Positions 48,559 through 57,536 are shown, counted from the first letter of the stretch. The stretch is DNA of 64,000 nt from Eubacteriales bacterium (GCA_030524205.1 JAUNGZ010000003.1:1-64000), one strand, 5' to 3'. Translations and numbers: made by a program. Notes: generated by a model from the sequence alone, not told the origin.

Positions 48559-50100
48559 ATGGACGACTTCAACAACAACTACACGCCCGAACCGCGCGGC
48601 GATGACCATAACGAACCGCAGCAGCCCATGGCGGAGCAGCAAGCCCCCGCAGCTGATCAGCATCCCGTGGCGGAGCAGCAACCGACGCCGGCAGTGCTTC
48701 ATCCAATTGAGCCGACTCAGGAGGAAGAGCCGCGCACGCCGTTCCAAACGCCGGTGCAGGCGCCGGTATACCGGCAGGCGCCCCCGAGCGCGGACGGGGC
48801 AGGTTTCGGCCAAACGCAGCAGCCGCCCTTCGGCGCGCAGCAAGCGCCGCCGCAGCCGCCGCAGAAGAAAAAACGCCGCGGCAACGGCGTGGTGATCGCG
48901 CTGTGCAGCGTTGCCGCCGCGTGCCTGCTGTTTGCCGGCGGCGCGGTGATCGGACATGTCGTTTCGGGCGGCGGCGGAACCGGCGGCACAAGTCCCGGCG
49001 TTTCGGCAGGCAATATGCCGACCGTCACCATCTCGCAGACGCCCGACCTCGATCCGGACAATTACGACGTGGTCAACGGCATGGCCGGCGAGGAAATTTA
49101 CAAGAAGGTCAATCCGTCCATCGTCAGCGTCATTGCCACCTCGCTCGAAAGCGGCGGCACCGGCTCGGGCGTCATCATGACGGAGGATGGATACATCATC
49201 ACCAACAACCACGTCGTCGAAGGAGCGGACGCGGTCGCCGTCCAGCTGGCCGACGGCACGCGCCTTGAAGCCAAGGTGATCGGCGCGGACGAAAAGACCG
49301 ACCTCGCGGTGCTGAAGGTCGAGCCGGAAAGCGCGCTGACGCCCGCTGAGTTCGGCAATTCGGATGAGCTCCAGCCGGGTGAATACGCCTACGCGCTCGG
49401 CTCCCCCGGCGGCCTTGAGCTGGCCAACACGATTACGGGCGGCCGCATTTCAGCGATCAACCGCGATATCACGATCGACGACCGCGTCATGACGCTCATC
49501 CAGACCGACGCTTCGATCAACCCCGGCAACTCGGGCGGCGCGCTGATCAACAAGTTCGGCCAAGTGGTCGGCATCACGTCGGCTAAGCTGGGCATCAGTT
49601 ATTACGAGGGTCTCGGCTTCGCCATTCCGATGAACACGGCCAAGGAGATCGTCGACCAGCTGATCGCCACCGGCTATATCGCGGGCCGTCCGTCCATCGG
49701 CATCACGGGCTACAATGTGTCCGAGCAGACCGCGCAGTACAACAATGTGCCGCAGGGCGTTTACGTCAAGTCGGTTGACGAGCGCGCGAACGCCTATAAC
49801 GAAGGCCTGCAGGCGGGCGATATCATTACCGAGGTCAACGGGCAGGCCATCACCACGATGGATGAGATCAACGCCGTTAAGGAAGAAAAGCAGGCGGGCG
49901 ACAAGCTGTCGCTCAAGGTATACCGCATGTCGACCGGCAAAATAGTCAGCCTGACCATCACGCTGACCGACGAGCACGACCTTGAGGGCGCTTCTCCGAG
50001 CGAGCAGCAGGCACAGCAGCAGCCCCAGCAGGGCGGCCGCGGCGACAACGGCTATTCGCAGTACGACGAGGACCCGTTCTCCTATTTCTTCGGGTATTGA
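48559..50100 (+). CDS. htrA: HtrA/DegP-like S1C serine protease with PDZ domain
   Basis: 513 aa. A cytoplasmic Pro/Gln-rich N-terminus (1-105), basic KKKRR then TM (110-133), Gly linker, trypsin-like domain with the triad His218 (TNNHVV), Asp248 (KTDLAV) and Ser325 (GNSGG), a PDZ domain (about 380-480) and a Gln-rich tail. Surface quality-control protease. ATG follows AGGGAGG. Downstream of a two-component system and preceded by the shared regulatory box, so it is likely a member of that regulon. Confidence 0.95.
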   Translation: MDDFNNNYTPEPRGDDHNEPQQPMAEQQAPAADQHPVAEQQPTPAVLHPIEPTQEEEPRTPFQTPVQAPVYRQAPPSADGAGFGQTQQPPFGAQQAPPQPPQKKKRRGNGVVIALCSVAAACLLFAGGAVIGHVVSGGGGTGGTSPGVSAGNMPTVTISQTPDLDPDNYDVVNGMAGEEIYKKVNPSIVSVIATSLESGGTGSGVIMTEDGYIITNNHVVEGADAVAVQLADGTRLEAKVIGADEKTDLAVLKVEPESALTPAEFGNSDELQPGEYAYALGSPGGLELANTITGGRISAINRDITIDDRVMTLIQTDASINPGNSGGALINKFGQVVGITSAKLGISYYEGLGFAIPMNTAKEIVDQLIATGYIAGRPSIGITGYNVSEQTAQYNNVPQGVYVKSVDERANAYNEGLQAGDIITEVNGQAITTMDEINAVKEEKQAGDKLSLKVYRMSTGKIVSLTITLTDEHDLEGASPSEQQAQQQPQQGGRGDNGYSQYDEDPFSYFFGY

Positions 50101-50106
50101 AAAACG

Positions 50107-50453
50107 TCGATTGCGACCACGCTCGCAATCGAGGGACGCACTTTGAAAAGTGCTATTGCGCCGAAGGGGCGCCGGAATCAAAATTCCGGCGCCCCTTCGC
50201 CTGTGTATAAAAAGTCAGGCACATGTCCTGACTTTTTATGAAAATGGCGGCGTTGCCGCCATTTTCTATAAAATTACGCGCCGCAGGCGCGAATTAAACA
50301 GAAAACAGCTCCGCTGTTTTCATAAAAAGCGCGAGCTTCGCCCGTGCTTTTTATACAAAGGCGAAGCGCCCATGGAATTGCGATTCCATGGGCGCTTCGG
50401 CGCAATAGCACTTTTCAAAGTGCGTCCTCAATCGAAACCGTGGTTTCGATTGA
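50107..50453. repeat. Modular hairpin array, copy 4, with 33-bp terminal inverted repeats
   Basis: Fills the whole 354-base gap between the convergent htrA and DUF815 genes. Outer hairpins at 50107-50132 and 50428-50453; next, a 33-bp perfect inverted repeat (50134-50166 and 50395-50427); then 17-bp-arm hairpins CGAAG...GGAAT on both sides (50162-50199, 50362-50399) with different middles. Inside are module B (50209-50237; loop CACATGT), module C AAAATGGCGGC-GTT-GCCGCCATTTT (50241-50265), D (50272-50294), E (50301-50321) and an AAAAAGC/GCTTTTT hairpin. About ten hairpins in 347 bp; no coding sense. Confidence 0.8.
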
Positions 50454-50454
50454 A

Positions 50455-51657
50455 TTATTTTTCGTATTTCTCCGCAAGCTGCTGGCTGATAAACTGCCGC
50501 GCGGTGCGCGGCGAGCGGCCGTTGCGCCGCAGGGCGAAGCGTTCCGCCAGCAGATGGAGCGTTTCCTCGGGCAGATCGAGACTGTTTTCCGCGGCGAGCT
50601 GGTCGACAATGTAGAGGTATTCGTCCTTATCGGGCACGGAGAAGGTGATTTCCAGACCGAACCGGTCGGACAGGGAGGTCGCCGTTTCCAGACTGTCGCG
50701 CACGCGCACCTCGTCGCCCTCGCGGTCGGCGAAGCTTTCGCGGATCAGGTGGCGGCGGTTGCTCGTCGCGTAGATCACGAGATTTTCCGGCTTGCCGGCC
50801 AGACCGCCCTCGATAAACGCCTTGAGGGCGGCGAAATTATCGTTCTCCCGGCTGAAGGACAAATCGTCCAGAAAAACGATGAAGCGGAAGGGGGAGCGCA
50901 GCGTTTCCGCGAAGATTTTCGGGAAGCAGGCGATGTGCCGCGGCGACATTTCGATGATTTTCAGGCCGCGCTCGGCATATTCGTTTACCACGGCCTTGAC
51001 GGTCGAGCTTTTGCCCGTGCCCTTGTCGCCGTAGAGCAGGATATTGTTGGCGTCCCGTCCGTCGAGGAAGGCGCGCGTGTTTTTCAGGATCTGCTGCTTC
51101 TGCCGCTCGTAGCCGGGCAGGTCGCGCAGGCGGATGGCATCCGGGTGCACGATCGGCGCGGCCGCGCCGCCGTCCTGCACGGCGAAGGCAGAGGACTGCG
51201 CGAAAAAGCCGTAGCCCTGCGCGCGGTAAAAGCTTGCCAGCGCGGCGCCGTCCCGGAAGGGCAGCGGCGGGGCGGCGGGAAAGTCGGGCAGCGCCCGCAG
51301 CGCGGGCGCGTCGAACGCGCCGACGGCGGCGATGCGCAGCGTCGTTCCGTCGAGCGCGAGCAGGGCGTTGAGCACCTCGATATCGTGCGTGGCGGCGTCG
51401 AGCAGCGCGGACGGGGGCGCGGCGATCGCGTCGGTCAGAGGGTTTACGTCGTAATGCACGGCGCGCAGAATCGCGCGGTGCGCGTCCTGACAGGCGAACA
51501 GGGCCTCGCACAGCGCGCCGTAGCAGTCGGCAAAGCGCACTGCGTCCTGCTGGAGGGAATCGAGCGCGTCGCGGTAGGCGCGGATCAGCGGGTGGCGGTA
51601 CAGGCCGCGCAGCACGCTGAGCGCGTAAACGCGCAGGCGGAGGGCGGAAAGTTCCAT
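50455..51657 (-). CDS. DUF815-family AAA+ ATPase
   Basis: 400 aa. N-terminal variable half, then the DUF815 ATPase core (about 185-395): Walker A LYGDKGTGKSS, Walker B FIVFLDDLSF, sensor-1-like VIYATSNRRHL and ARQF at the C-terminus. Widespread in Firmicutes; function not established. A good promoter is present on the minus strand. Its stop codon abuts hairpin array 4. Confidence 0.88.
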   Translation of the reverse strand: MELSALRLRVYALSVLRGLYRHPLIRAYRDALDSLQQDAVRFADCYGALCEALFACQDAHRAILRAVHYDVNPLTDAIAAPPSALLDAATHDIEVLNALLALDGTTLRIAAVGAFDAPALRALPDFPAAPPLPFRDGAALASFYRAQGYGFFAQSSAFAVQDGGAAAPIVHPDAIRLRDLPGYERQKQQILKNTRAFLDGRDANNILLYGDKGTGKSSTVKAVVNEYAERGLKIIEMSPRHIACFPKIFAETLRSPFRFIVFLDDLSFSRENDNFAALKAFIEGGLAGKPENLVIYATSNRRHLIRESFADREGDEVRVRDSLETATSLSDRFGLEITFSVPDKDEYLYIVDQLAAENSLDLPEETLHLLAERFALRRNGRSPRTARQFISQQLAEKYEK

Positions 51658-51694
51658 AGGGCTTCACTTCCAAATCGGTTTTTTTATCGCTCCC

Positions 51695-51748
51695 AGCATA
51701 GCACACTTCGCGCGCTTTTTCAACATAGCATGAGGGTAGACTATGTTG
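51695..51748. promoter_or_regulatory. Divergent promoter region with CAACATAG dyad
   Basis: Minus-strand promoter TTGAAA (51718-51723), 17 nt, TATGCT (51695-51700) for the ATPase gene. A perfect 8-bp dyad CAACATAG (51721-51728) / CTATGTTG (51741-51748) overlaps its -35 and abuts the Shine-Dalgarno GGAGGGAG of the DUF3343 gene; it could be an operator or a translation-blocking hairpin. Confidence 0.55.
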
Positions 51749-51763
51749 GAGGGAGAGACAAAC

Positions 51764-52000
51764 ATGAGCACAAGGAGCAGCTATGCTCTGCTGATATGCC
51801 GCAGCCAGACCGAGGCGGTCGGCCTGCGCCGCCACCTGATGCAGATGGGCGTGCCGGGCGAGATCGCGCGCCCGCCGCGGCACGCCCGCACCGAATCGTG
51901 CGGCTGGGCGGTGCGCGTGGGCGCGTCCGAGGCCGAGGAGGCCGTGCACCGTCTGCGCCAGCTGGGGATCACCCCCTGCCGTGTGATCGAGGAGGCGTGA
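51764..52000 (+). CDS. DUF3343 family protein
   Basis: 78 aa, small soluble protein of the DUF3343 (putative Se/S carrier-like) family. YALLICRSQTEAVGLRRHLM is the usual start; there is one conserved Cys (LLICRS) and a second near the end (GITPCRVIEE), the latter typical of the family. ATG follows GGAGGGAGAG. Two nt separate it from the cysteine desulfurase gene. Elsewhere such pairs occur in selenium or sulfur mobilisation clusters. Confidence 0.85.
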   Translation: MSTRSSYALLICRSQTEAVGLRRHLMQMGVPGEIARPPRHARTESCGWAVRVGASEAEEAVHRLRQLGITPCRVIEEA

Positions 52001-52002
52001 GC

Positions 52003-53130
52003 ATGATCTATCTGGATAACGCCGCGACTACGCTGTGCAAGCCGCGCGCGGTGGAAGAAGCGGTGCGCCGCGCGATGCGCGGTGCGGCGGGCTACGCCCG
52101 AGGCGGCTACGCGGCTGCGATGCGCGCGGGCGAAGCGGTATACGGCTGCCGCGAACAGGCGGCGGCGCTGTTTAGCGTGGACGATCCGGCGCGCGTCGTA
52201 TTTACGATGAACGCGACCCACGCGCTCAATTTGGCCATCCATGCGCTCGCGCAGCCGGAGACGCGCGTCGCGGTCGGCGGATATGAGCACAATGCGGTCA
52301 TGCGGCCGCTCCGGCTGCGCGGGATCGAGCCTGTCGTGCTCGACGCGCCGCTTTGGGACGCGGCGGCCATGGCGGCAAAGGCGAGGGAGGCCCTAGACGG
52401 CGGCGCGGAGCTGTTTATTTTGAACCATGTGTCCAACGTGTTCGGCTTTTTGGCGCCGCTTGACGAAATCGCCGCCCTGCTTACCGAGCGGGGCGTGCCG
52501 CTGATTCTGGACGCGTCCCAGTCCGCCGGCGTGGTCGAGGTCGACGTGCGGCGGTATCCCTGCCTCGCTGCGGTGTGCATGCCCGGACACAAGGCGCTTT
52601 ACGGCCCGCAGGGCACGGGCATCCTGCTTGCGCTCGACGACCGCATCGCGGAGCATCCGCTTCTGGCGGGCGGCACGGGCAGCTTGTCCGAGGAGATGCG
52701 CCAGCCCGGCTTTCTGCCGGACGCGCTCGAGAGCGGCACGCCCAACGTGCCCGGCATCGCGGGCCTCGCGGCGGGGATCGCATTTGTGCGGGCGGTCGGC
52801 CCGGCCGGGATTTTGGCGCACGAGAGAAAGCTTGTGCGGGAGTTTGCCCGCGCGCTCGGCGCACAGGACCGCGTCGAGTGCTTCTCGCACCCGGCGCAGA
52901 CCGGCGTGCTGTCGCTGCGCGTGGAAGGCGCGTCCTGCGAAAAAGTGGCCGAGGCGCTCGCCCGCCAGCAGATCGCCACGCGCGCGGGCCTGCACTGCGC
53001 GCCGCTCGCCCACCGCACGGCGGGCACCGAGCAAACCGGAACCGTGCGCTTTTCCCTATCCTTTTATTCGACGGCGCATCAGCTCGAGCACACCGCCGAC
53101 GTCCTGTGCAAAACCGTAAAAAATCTGTGA
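52003..53130 (+). CDS. Cysteine desulfurase-family PLP enzyme
   Basis: 375 aa, aminotransferase class V fold. MIYLDNAATT start, PLP-Lys in MPGHKALYGPQG (about residue 197), His/Asp block ILDASQSAGV, and the C-terminal catalytic loop RAGLHCAPLAHRT with the active Cys. The short CsdB/IscS-like form seen next to DUF3343 genes. Releases sulfur (or selenium) from Cys (or Sec) for a carrier, plausibly the DUF3343 protein. A reading frame open far upstream of 52003 is only an extension; the ATG is placed by homology. Confidence 0.92.
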   Translation: MIYLDNAATTLCKPRAVEEAVRRAMRGAAGYARGGYAAAMRAGEAVYGCREQAAALFSVDDPARVVFTMNATHALNLAIHALAQPETRVAVGGYEHNAVMRPLRLRGIEPVVLDAPLWDAAAMAAKAREALDGGAELFILNHVSNVFGFLAPLDEIAALLTERGVPLILDASQSAGVVEVDVRRYPCLAAVCMPGHKALYGPQGTGILLALDDRIAEHPLLAGGTGSLSEEMRQPGFLPDALESGTPNVPGIAGLAAGIAFVRAVGPAGILAHERKLVREFARALGAQDRVECFSHPAQTGVLSLRVEGASCEKVAEALARQQIATRAGLHCAPLAHRTAGTEQTGTVRFSLSFYSTAHQLEHTADVLCKTVKNL

Positions 53131-53231
53131 ACACGCTATACAGAACAGGGGAATTGTGGTACTATAATGAATATTAAACCTGCGTCCCGCCGCCAAGCGG
53201 AAGGCCGCAAAAACACAGGACTGGTGGCTTT

Positions 53232-54125
53232 ATGGACACTTTTCAAAATATTTTGGCGCCGACCTTCCGGGATATCAACTGGAGCGCGCTGTTCGACTTC
53301 GATTCCCTGCGCGGCGCGACGTTTATGGATGTTATCGACATCCTGCTTGTCGCGTATATCATTTACCGCGTGATGAAGCTGCTCAAGGACACAAGCGCCG
53401 AGCGGCTGGTCAAGGGCATTATCGTGCTGGCCGGCGTTTTGCTGCTGGCAACCGTGATGAAGCTGACCACGATCAGCTTTATCCTGAAAAACTCGCTGGG
53501 CATCGGCGTTTTTGCGATCATTGTGATTTTCCAGCCCGAGCTGCGCCGCATTCTGGAGCAGCTCGGCAAGGGCAATCTGAGCCGCCTGTTCGTTTCCGCG
53601 AACGATCCCGACGCGGTCGAGGCCGCCGTCAGCGCCGTTGTGGACGCCTGCGCCGATATGGCCAAAACCAAAACGGGCGCGCTGATTGTGTTCGAGCACA
53701 GGGAGCGGCTGGGTGAAATTGTCGCGACCGGCACGACGGTCGACGCCGCGCCCTCCCCTGAGCTGATCAAGAACATCTTTTTCAAAAACAGCCCGCTGCA
53801 CGACGGCGCGATGGTGATACGCGAGGGCCGGGTATGCGCCGCGGGCTGCGTGCTGCCGCTTTCGGGCAGCCAGAACCTGTCGCGCGACCTTGGCACGCGC
53901 CACCGCGCCGCCGTCGGCATGAGCGAATCGGCGGACAGCGTGCTCGTCGTCGTGTCCGAGGAAACGGGCGCGATTTCGGTTGCGATCGGCGGCATGCTCA
54001 AACGGCACCTGTCGCCCGAGGTGCTGAAAAAGGTGCTGGAAGGCGAGCTGCTCGAAACGGATAAGCCCGACAAGAGCCGCATCGCCGCCCTCCGCAACAT
54101 CTGGAAGGGGGGCGCGGGCAAGTGA
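53232..54125 (+). CDS. cdaA: Diadenylate cyclase CdaA
   Basis: 297 aa. Three N-terminal TM helices (about 35-105) and a DisA_N cyclase domain with the catalytic DGA (191-193 in LHDGAMVI) and RHR (GTRHRAA, 221-227). Makes cyclic di-AMP, which controls potassium and wall homeostasis. First of a long plus-strand block; a TATAAT lies about 60 nt upstream. Overlaps cdaR by 4 nt, the conserved cdaA-cdaR pair. Confidence 0.97.
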   Translation: MDTFQNILAPTFRDINWSALFDFDSLRGATFMDVIDILLVAYIIYRVMKLLKDTSAERLVKGIIVLAGVLLLATVMKLTTISFILKNSLGIGVFAIIVIFQPELRRILEQLGKGNLSRLFVSANDPDAVEAAVSAVVDACADMAKTKTGALIVFEHRERLGEIVATGTTVDAAPSPELIKNIFFKNSPLHDGAMVIREGRVCAAGCVLPLSGSQNLSRDLGTRHRAAVGMSESADSVLVVVSEETGAISVAIGGMLKRHLSPEVLKKVLEGELLETDKPDKSRIAALRNIWKGGAGK

Positions 54126-55456
54126 AGCAGTTTATGAAGAAGCACGATATTTTGCTCCGCCTGCTTTCGCTTGTGCTGGCGTTTGTGCTGTGGGCGTTTG
54201 TCATGAACGAGGATAACCCCGAGCGCAAGCCGTGGTTCGATGAAATCCCGGTCACGGTTTCCGGCGAGAGCAAGCTGCTGGAGGAGCACGGCCTGTCGAT
54301 TATCGAAATGAGCGCCGATACGGTCTCGGTGCGCCTGCGCGGCCCGAACAACGAGGTGACGGATAAAAGCCTCAAGCAGCGTATCACCGCGGCGATAGAC
54401 GTGTCCAAGCTGGATAAGGCGGGCGAGTACGACCTTCCGGTTGTGCCCGCGGTCAACCGTTCGGGCATCGACACGCTCGGCACCAACCCGGCAACCATCC
54501 GGGTGCGGGTGGACAAGGTGACCACACGCACGGTGCCCGTGCGCGTCGAGGTCGTCGGCACGCCGGCGGACGCCTGCCGCGCAGGCACGCCCGTTCCGAT
54601 TACGACCGAGGTGACCATCGAAGGGCCGGAGGCCGACCTGATGGAAGTCGCCTACGCATATACGACGATCAACGCCGACGGAAAGGAAGCTACCTTTACC
54701 GCCGACTGCCAGCTTACCCTGTATAACGACGCGGGCGCGCCCATCACCGGCACGCAGGTGTCCAGCCAGACCCAAACGGTCAAGGTGCGTCTGCCCATCT
54801 ACCCGATCGAGACGATCCCGCTGACCGTCACGCTCAAGGACGGCGGCACCGTCAAGGCCGATAAGGCCACGGTGCGCATCGAACCCGAAAGCATCAAGGT
54901 GATCGGCGATCAAAAGACCATTGCCGAGATGAAGGAACTCAATCTGGGGGAGATTGATCTGGGCAGCGTCAAGACCGACGCGCCGATCGAGATGGAAATC
55001 CAGCTGCCCGATAAGGTTCGGCTGGACGAGGGACAGCCCTCCACCGCCAAGGTGACGGTTTCGGTTGACGGCGTTTCGACGCGCAAGGTGCAGGTCACCC
55101 GCTTCGTACCGACCGATACCGCGGCCGATCAGACCGCCTTTGCCGTCAGCGTTTCGACGCAGCATGTTGAAATCGAGCTGCGCGGCAGCGAAAACGCGCT
55201 GGCCGAGGTTGACGCAAACAGCTTTTCGATCGGCTTGACGTTCGATTCCGCGTCGCTCGGCGCGGGGATCCATTCGGTAAAGGGCATGGTCGTTGCGACC
55301 GGGCTGCCCGCCGGCGTCACGCTGGTGGAGGAGGACGTACAGGTCATGATCGAGATCACCGCCGCGCAGGCCGGCGAGAGCGATGCAGCCGGCGGACAGA
55401 CGGACGACGCGCCGCCCGACGCGTCCGCGCCGGAGGAAGGCGGGGACGGCACGTGA
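54122..55456 (+). CDS. cdaR: YbbR-domain protein CdaR (regulator of CdaA)
   Basis: 444 aa. N-terminal TM (10-28; ILLRLLSLVLAFVLWAFVMN) then four YbbR-type extracellular repeats to residue about 425 and a Pro/Glu/Gly tail. CdaR binds CdaA and modulates c-di-AMP synthesis. GTG at 54122 overlaps the cdaA stop; an ATG at 54134 is the alternative. Confidence 0.93.
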   Translation: MKQFMKKHDILLRLLSLVLAFVLWAFVMNEDNPERKPWFDEIPVTVSGESKLLEEHGLSIIEMSADTVSVRLRGPNNEVTDKSLKQRITAAIDVSKLDKAGEYDLPVVPAVNRSGIDTLGTNPATIRVRVDKVTTRTVPVRVEVVGTPADACRAGTPVPITTEVTIEGPEADLMEVAYAYTTINADGKEATFTADCQLTLYNDAGAPITGTQVSSQTQTVKVRLPIYPIETIPLTVTLKDGGTVKADKATVRIEPESIKVIGDQKTIAEMKELNLGEIDLGSVKTDAPIEMEIQLPDKVRLDEGQPSTAKVTVSVDGVSTRKVQVTRFVPTDTAADQTAFAVSVSTQHVEIELRGSENALAEVDANSFSIGLTFDSASLGAGIHSVKGMVVATGLPAGVTLVEEDVQVMIEITAAQAGESDAAGGQTDDAPPDASAPEEGGDGT

Positions 55457-57042
55457 GCATTTTCGTAACCGGCGTGCGCCTGCCGTTCGACCTGCCCGAG
55501 CAGCAGGCGCTCGCCGAGGCGCGCCGCCTGACCGGCCTTGTTTCGGACGAGGTACAAGCGGCGGTCTGCCGCGTCAGCATCGACGCGCGCCGCGGCAAAA
55601 TCGACCGCGTATATTCGGTGCGCTTGGACGCGCCCATCGACGAGGAGGCATTTGCAGAAAAGCTGCAAATGCCCTTCGTGCGCTTTAAGACAAATGAAAA
55701 ACCCGCCGTGCCGCGCGGGAAAAAGCGGCTGGAGCACCGGCCCGTGGTCGTCGGGCTGGGGCCCGCGGGGCTGTTCGCCGCCTATACGCTGGCAAAATAC
55801 GGCTATGCGCCGCTGGTTTTCGAGCGCGGCGGCGATCTCTCCGCGCGGGACCGGGCCGTGCAGGCCTTTTGGTCGGGCGGCGCGCTGGATACGGAAACCA
55901 ACATCCAGTTCGGAGAGGGCGGCGCGGGCGCGTATTCGGACGGCAAGCTGACCACCCGCATCGGCGACGCGCTGTGCGACACGGTGCTGGAAACGCTGGC
56001 CGCGCACGGCGCGCCGGGCGATATCGTCAAAAAGGCCAAGCCCCATGTGGGGACGGATGTTTTAAAAAACGTCGTGCGCGACATGCGGCGCGCCGTAACG
56101 GAAAACGGCGGCGAGGTGCGGTTTTGCACCGCGCTGACCGGCGTTTCGCTGAAAAACGGCGCGCTCGCGGCCGTTTCGGCCGGCGGGGAGCAGATTCCCT
56201 GCGAACGCGCGGTGCTGGCCGTCGGCCATTCGGCGCGGGATACCTTTGATGCCCTGCACAAAAACGGGGTATACTTTGAACCGAAAGCGTTTTCGGTCGG
56301 CGTGCGTATCGAGCACCTGCAACGCGAGATCGACCGCGCGCTGTACGGCAAATACGCCGGGCACCCGCTGCTGCCGCCCGCCGAATACAACCTGTCCCGC
56401 CGGGAGGGGGGACGGGCCTGCTATTCGTTCTGCATGTGTCCGGGCGGCACGGTCGTGGCGGCGCAGAGCGAGCAAGATACGGTCGTTACAAACGGCATGA
56501 GCTGCCACGCGCGGGACGGCAAAAACGCCAACGCCGCGCTTGCCGTGTCGGTCGACACCGCGGATTTCGACGACGGCACGCCGTTCGGCGGCGTTAGGCT
56601 CCAGCGGCAGATCGAGCGCGCGGCCTACCGGCAGACCGGCTCGTACCGCGCGCCCTGTCAGCGCGTGGGCGATTTTTTGGCGGACCGGCCGGGCAAGGGC
56701 TGCGGCGCGGTGAAACCGACCTATCCCGCGGGCGTTGCCTTCGGCGAGGCGGCGGCCAGCCTGCCTTCCTTCGCGCAGACGATGCTGCGGGACAGCCTGC
56801 CGGCCTTCGGCCGCAAAATCCGCGGCTTTGACGCGGCCGACGCGCTGTTGACCGGGCCGGAGACGCGCACCTCGTCCCCCGTGCGTATGACGCGCGGAGA
56901 GGACCTGTTCGGCCTCGGCTGCGCGGGGCTTATCCCCTGCGGCGAGGGGGCGGGCTACGCGGGCGGCATCATGTCCGCCGCGGTGGACGGCATCAAGGCC
57001 GCTTACCGCATTATGGAAGAATTTGCGCCCATTATGGGCTGA
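55453..57042 (+). CDS. FAD-dependent oxidoreductase (NAD(FAD)-utilising dehydrogenase type)
   Basis: 529 aa. N-terminal extension of about 90 residues, then FAD-binding VVGLGPAGLFAAYTLAKYG (about 98-116), FGEGGAGAYSDGKLTTR, and the C-terminal GLGCAGLIPCGEGAGYAGGIM. A conserved Firmicutes protein often found between cdaR and glmM; its substrate is unknown to me. GTG start overlapping the cdaR stop. Confidence 0.88.
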   Translation: MSIFVTGVRLPFDLPEQQALAEARRLTGLVSDEVQAAVCRVSIDARRGKIDRVYSVRLDAPIDEEAFAEKLQMPFVRFKTNEKPAVPRGKKRLEHRPVVVGLGPAGLFAAYTLAKYGYAPLVFERGGDLSARDRAVQAFWSGGALDTETNIQFGEGGAGAYSDGKLTTRIGDALCDTVLETLAAHGAPGDIVKKAKPHVGTDVLKNVVRDMRRAVTENGGEVRFCTALTGVSLKNGALAAVSAGGEQIPCERAVLAVGHSARDTFDALHKNGVYFEPKAFSVGVRIEHLQREIDRALYGKYAGHPLLPPAEYNLSRREGGRACYSFCMCPGGTVVAAQSEQDTVVTNGMSCHARDGKNANAALAVSVDTADFDDGTPFGGVRLQRQIERAAYRQTGSYRAPCQRVGDFLADRPGKGCGAVKPTYPAGVAFGEAAASLPSFAQTMLRDSLPAFGRKIRGFDAADALLTGPETRTSSPVRMTRGEDLFGLGCAGLIPCGEGAGYAGGIMSAAVDGIKAAYRIMEEFAPIMG

Positions 57043-57051
57043 GGAGAGAAA

Positions 57052-57468
57052 ATGATGACCCAGCAGGGAACGATTAAAAAATTACTGCCGAACGGCATGG
57101 CGGAGATCGAGGTTACGCGGCGCTCGGCGTGCGGGCACGACTGCGCCAAATGCGGCGGCTGCGGCGGGCTGGAAACCCAAACGCTGCAGGTTACCGCGCA
57201 CAACAAGGCGGGCGCGCAGGTCGGCGACCGCGTGCTGATCGAGGGAGAGACGCGGCAGGTGCTCGGCATTGCGGTGCTGGTCTATCTGCTGCCGGTCGCG
57301 CTGTTTTTCATCGGCTACGCGCTGGGCGGCCTGCTCCGCGCGGGCGCGGGCGCGTCGGCGCTGACGGGCGGCGTGCTGTTTGTGCTCGGCATCCTCGGCG
57401 CGGCCGCATACAGCCGCCGCATGAAGGAAAAAAACGACGCGCCGTTTGAAATCACCAAGCGGCTCTGA
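57052..57468 (+). CDS. RseC/MucC-like SoxR-reducing system protein
   Basis: 138 aa. N-terminal Cys cluster SACGHDCAKCGGCGG (25-39), beta-rich domain, then two TM helices (about 74-95 and 103-122). RseC-family proteins assist electron-transfer (Rnf/SoxR) systems in other bacteria. Follows the FAD enzyme by 9 nt, which suggests a redox pair. ATG follows GAGGAGAG. Confidence 0.88.
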   Translation: MMTQQGTIKKLLPNGMAEIEVTRRSACGHDCAKCGGCGGLETQTLQVTAHNKAGAQVGDRVLIEGETRQVLGIAVLVYLLPVALFFIGYALGGLLRAGAGASALTGGVLFVLGILGAAAYSRRMKEKNDAPFEITKRL

Positions 57469-57507
57469 ACTTTTTGTGAATTTTTGCCGCTTTATCTTGC
57501 TTTTCTC

Positions 57508-57536
57508 TTGTCTTATCGGTAAAAGTCCGGTAAAAT
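57508..57536 (+). promoter_or_regulatory. Internal promoter before the DUF5685 gene
   Basis: TTGTCT (57508-57513), 17 nt, TAAAAT (57531-57536), in the largest gap (120 nt) of the plus-strand block. Confidence 0.5.

Noticed and set aside
50107..50453. Insertion sequence at array 4 because of 33-bp inverted repeats
   Set aside because: There is no transposase and no obvious target-site duplication. MITE-like origin stays open but is not shown, so it is listed as a repeat.
50344..52002. A reading frame open for more than 900 codons that runs through array 4 and antisense to the DUF815 gene into the cysteine desulfurase
   Set aside because: The homologous part begins at the ATG at 52003; the upstream part is antisense to a well-supported ATPase gene and has no ribosome site. 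GC-rich sequence keeps frames open by chance.
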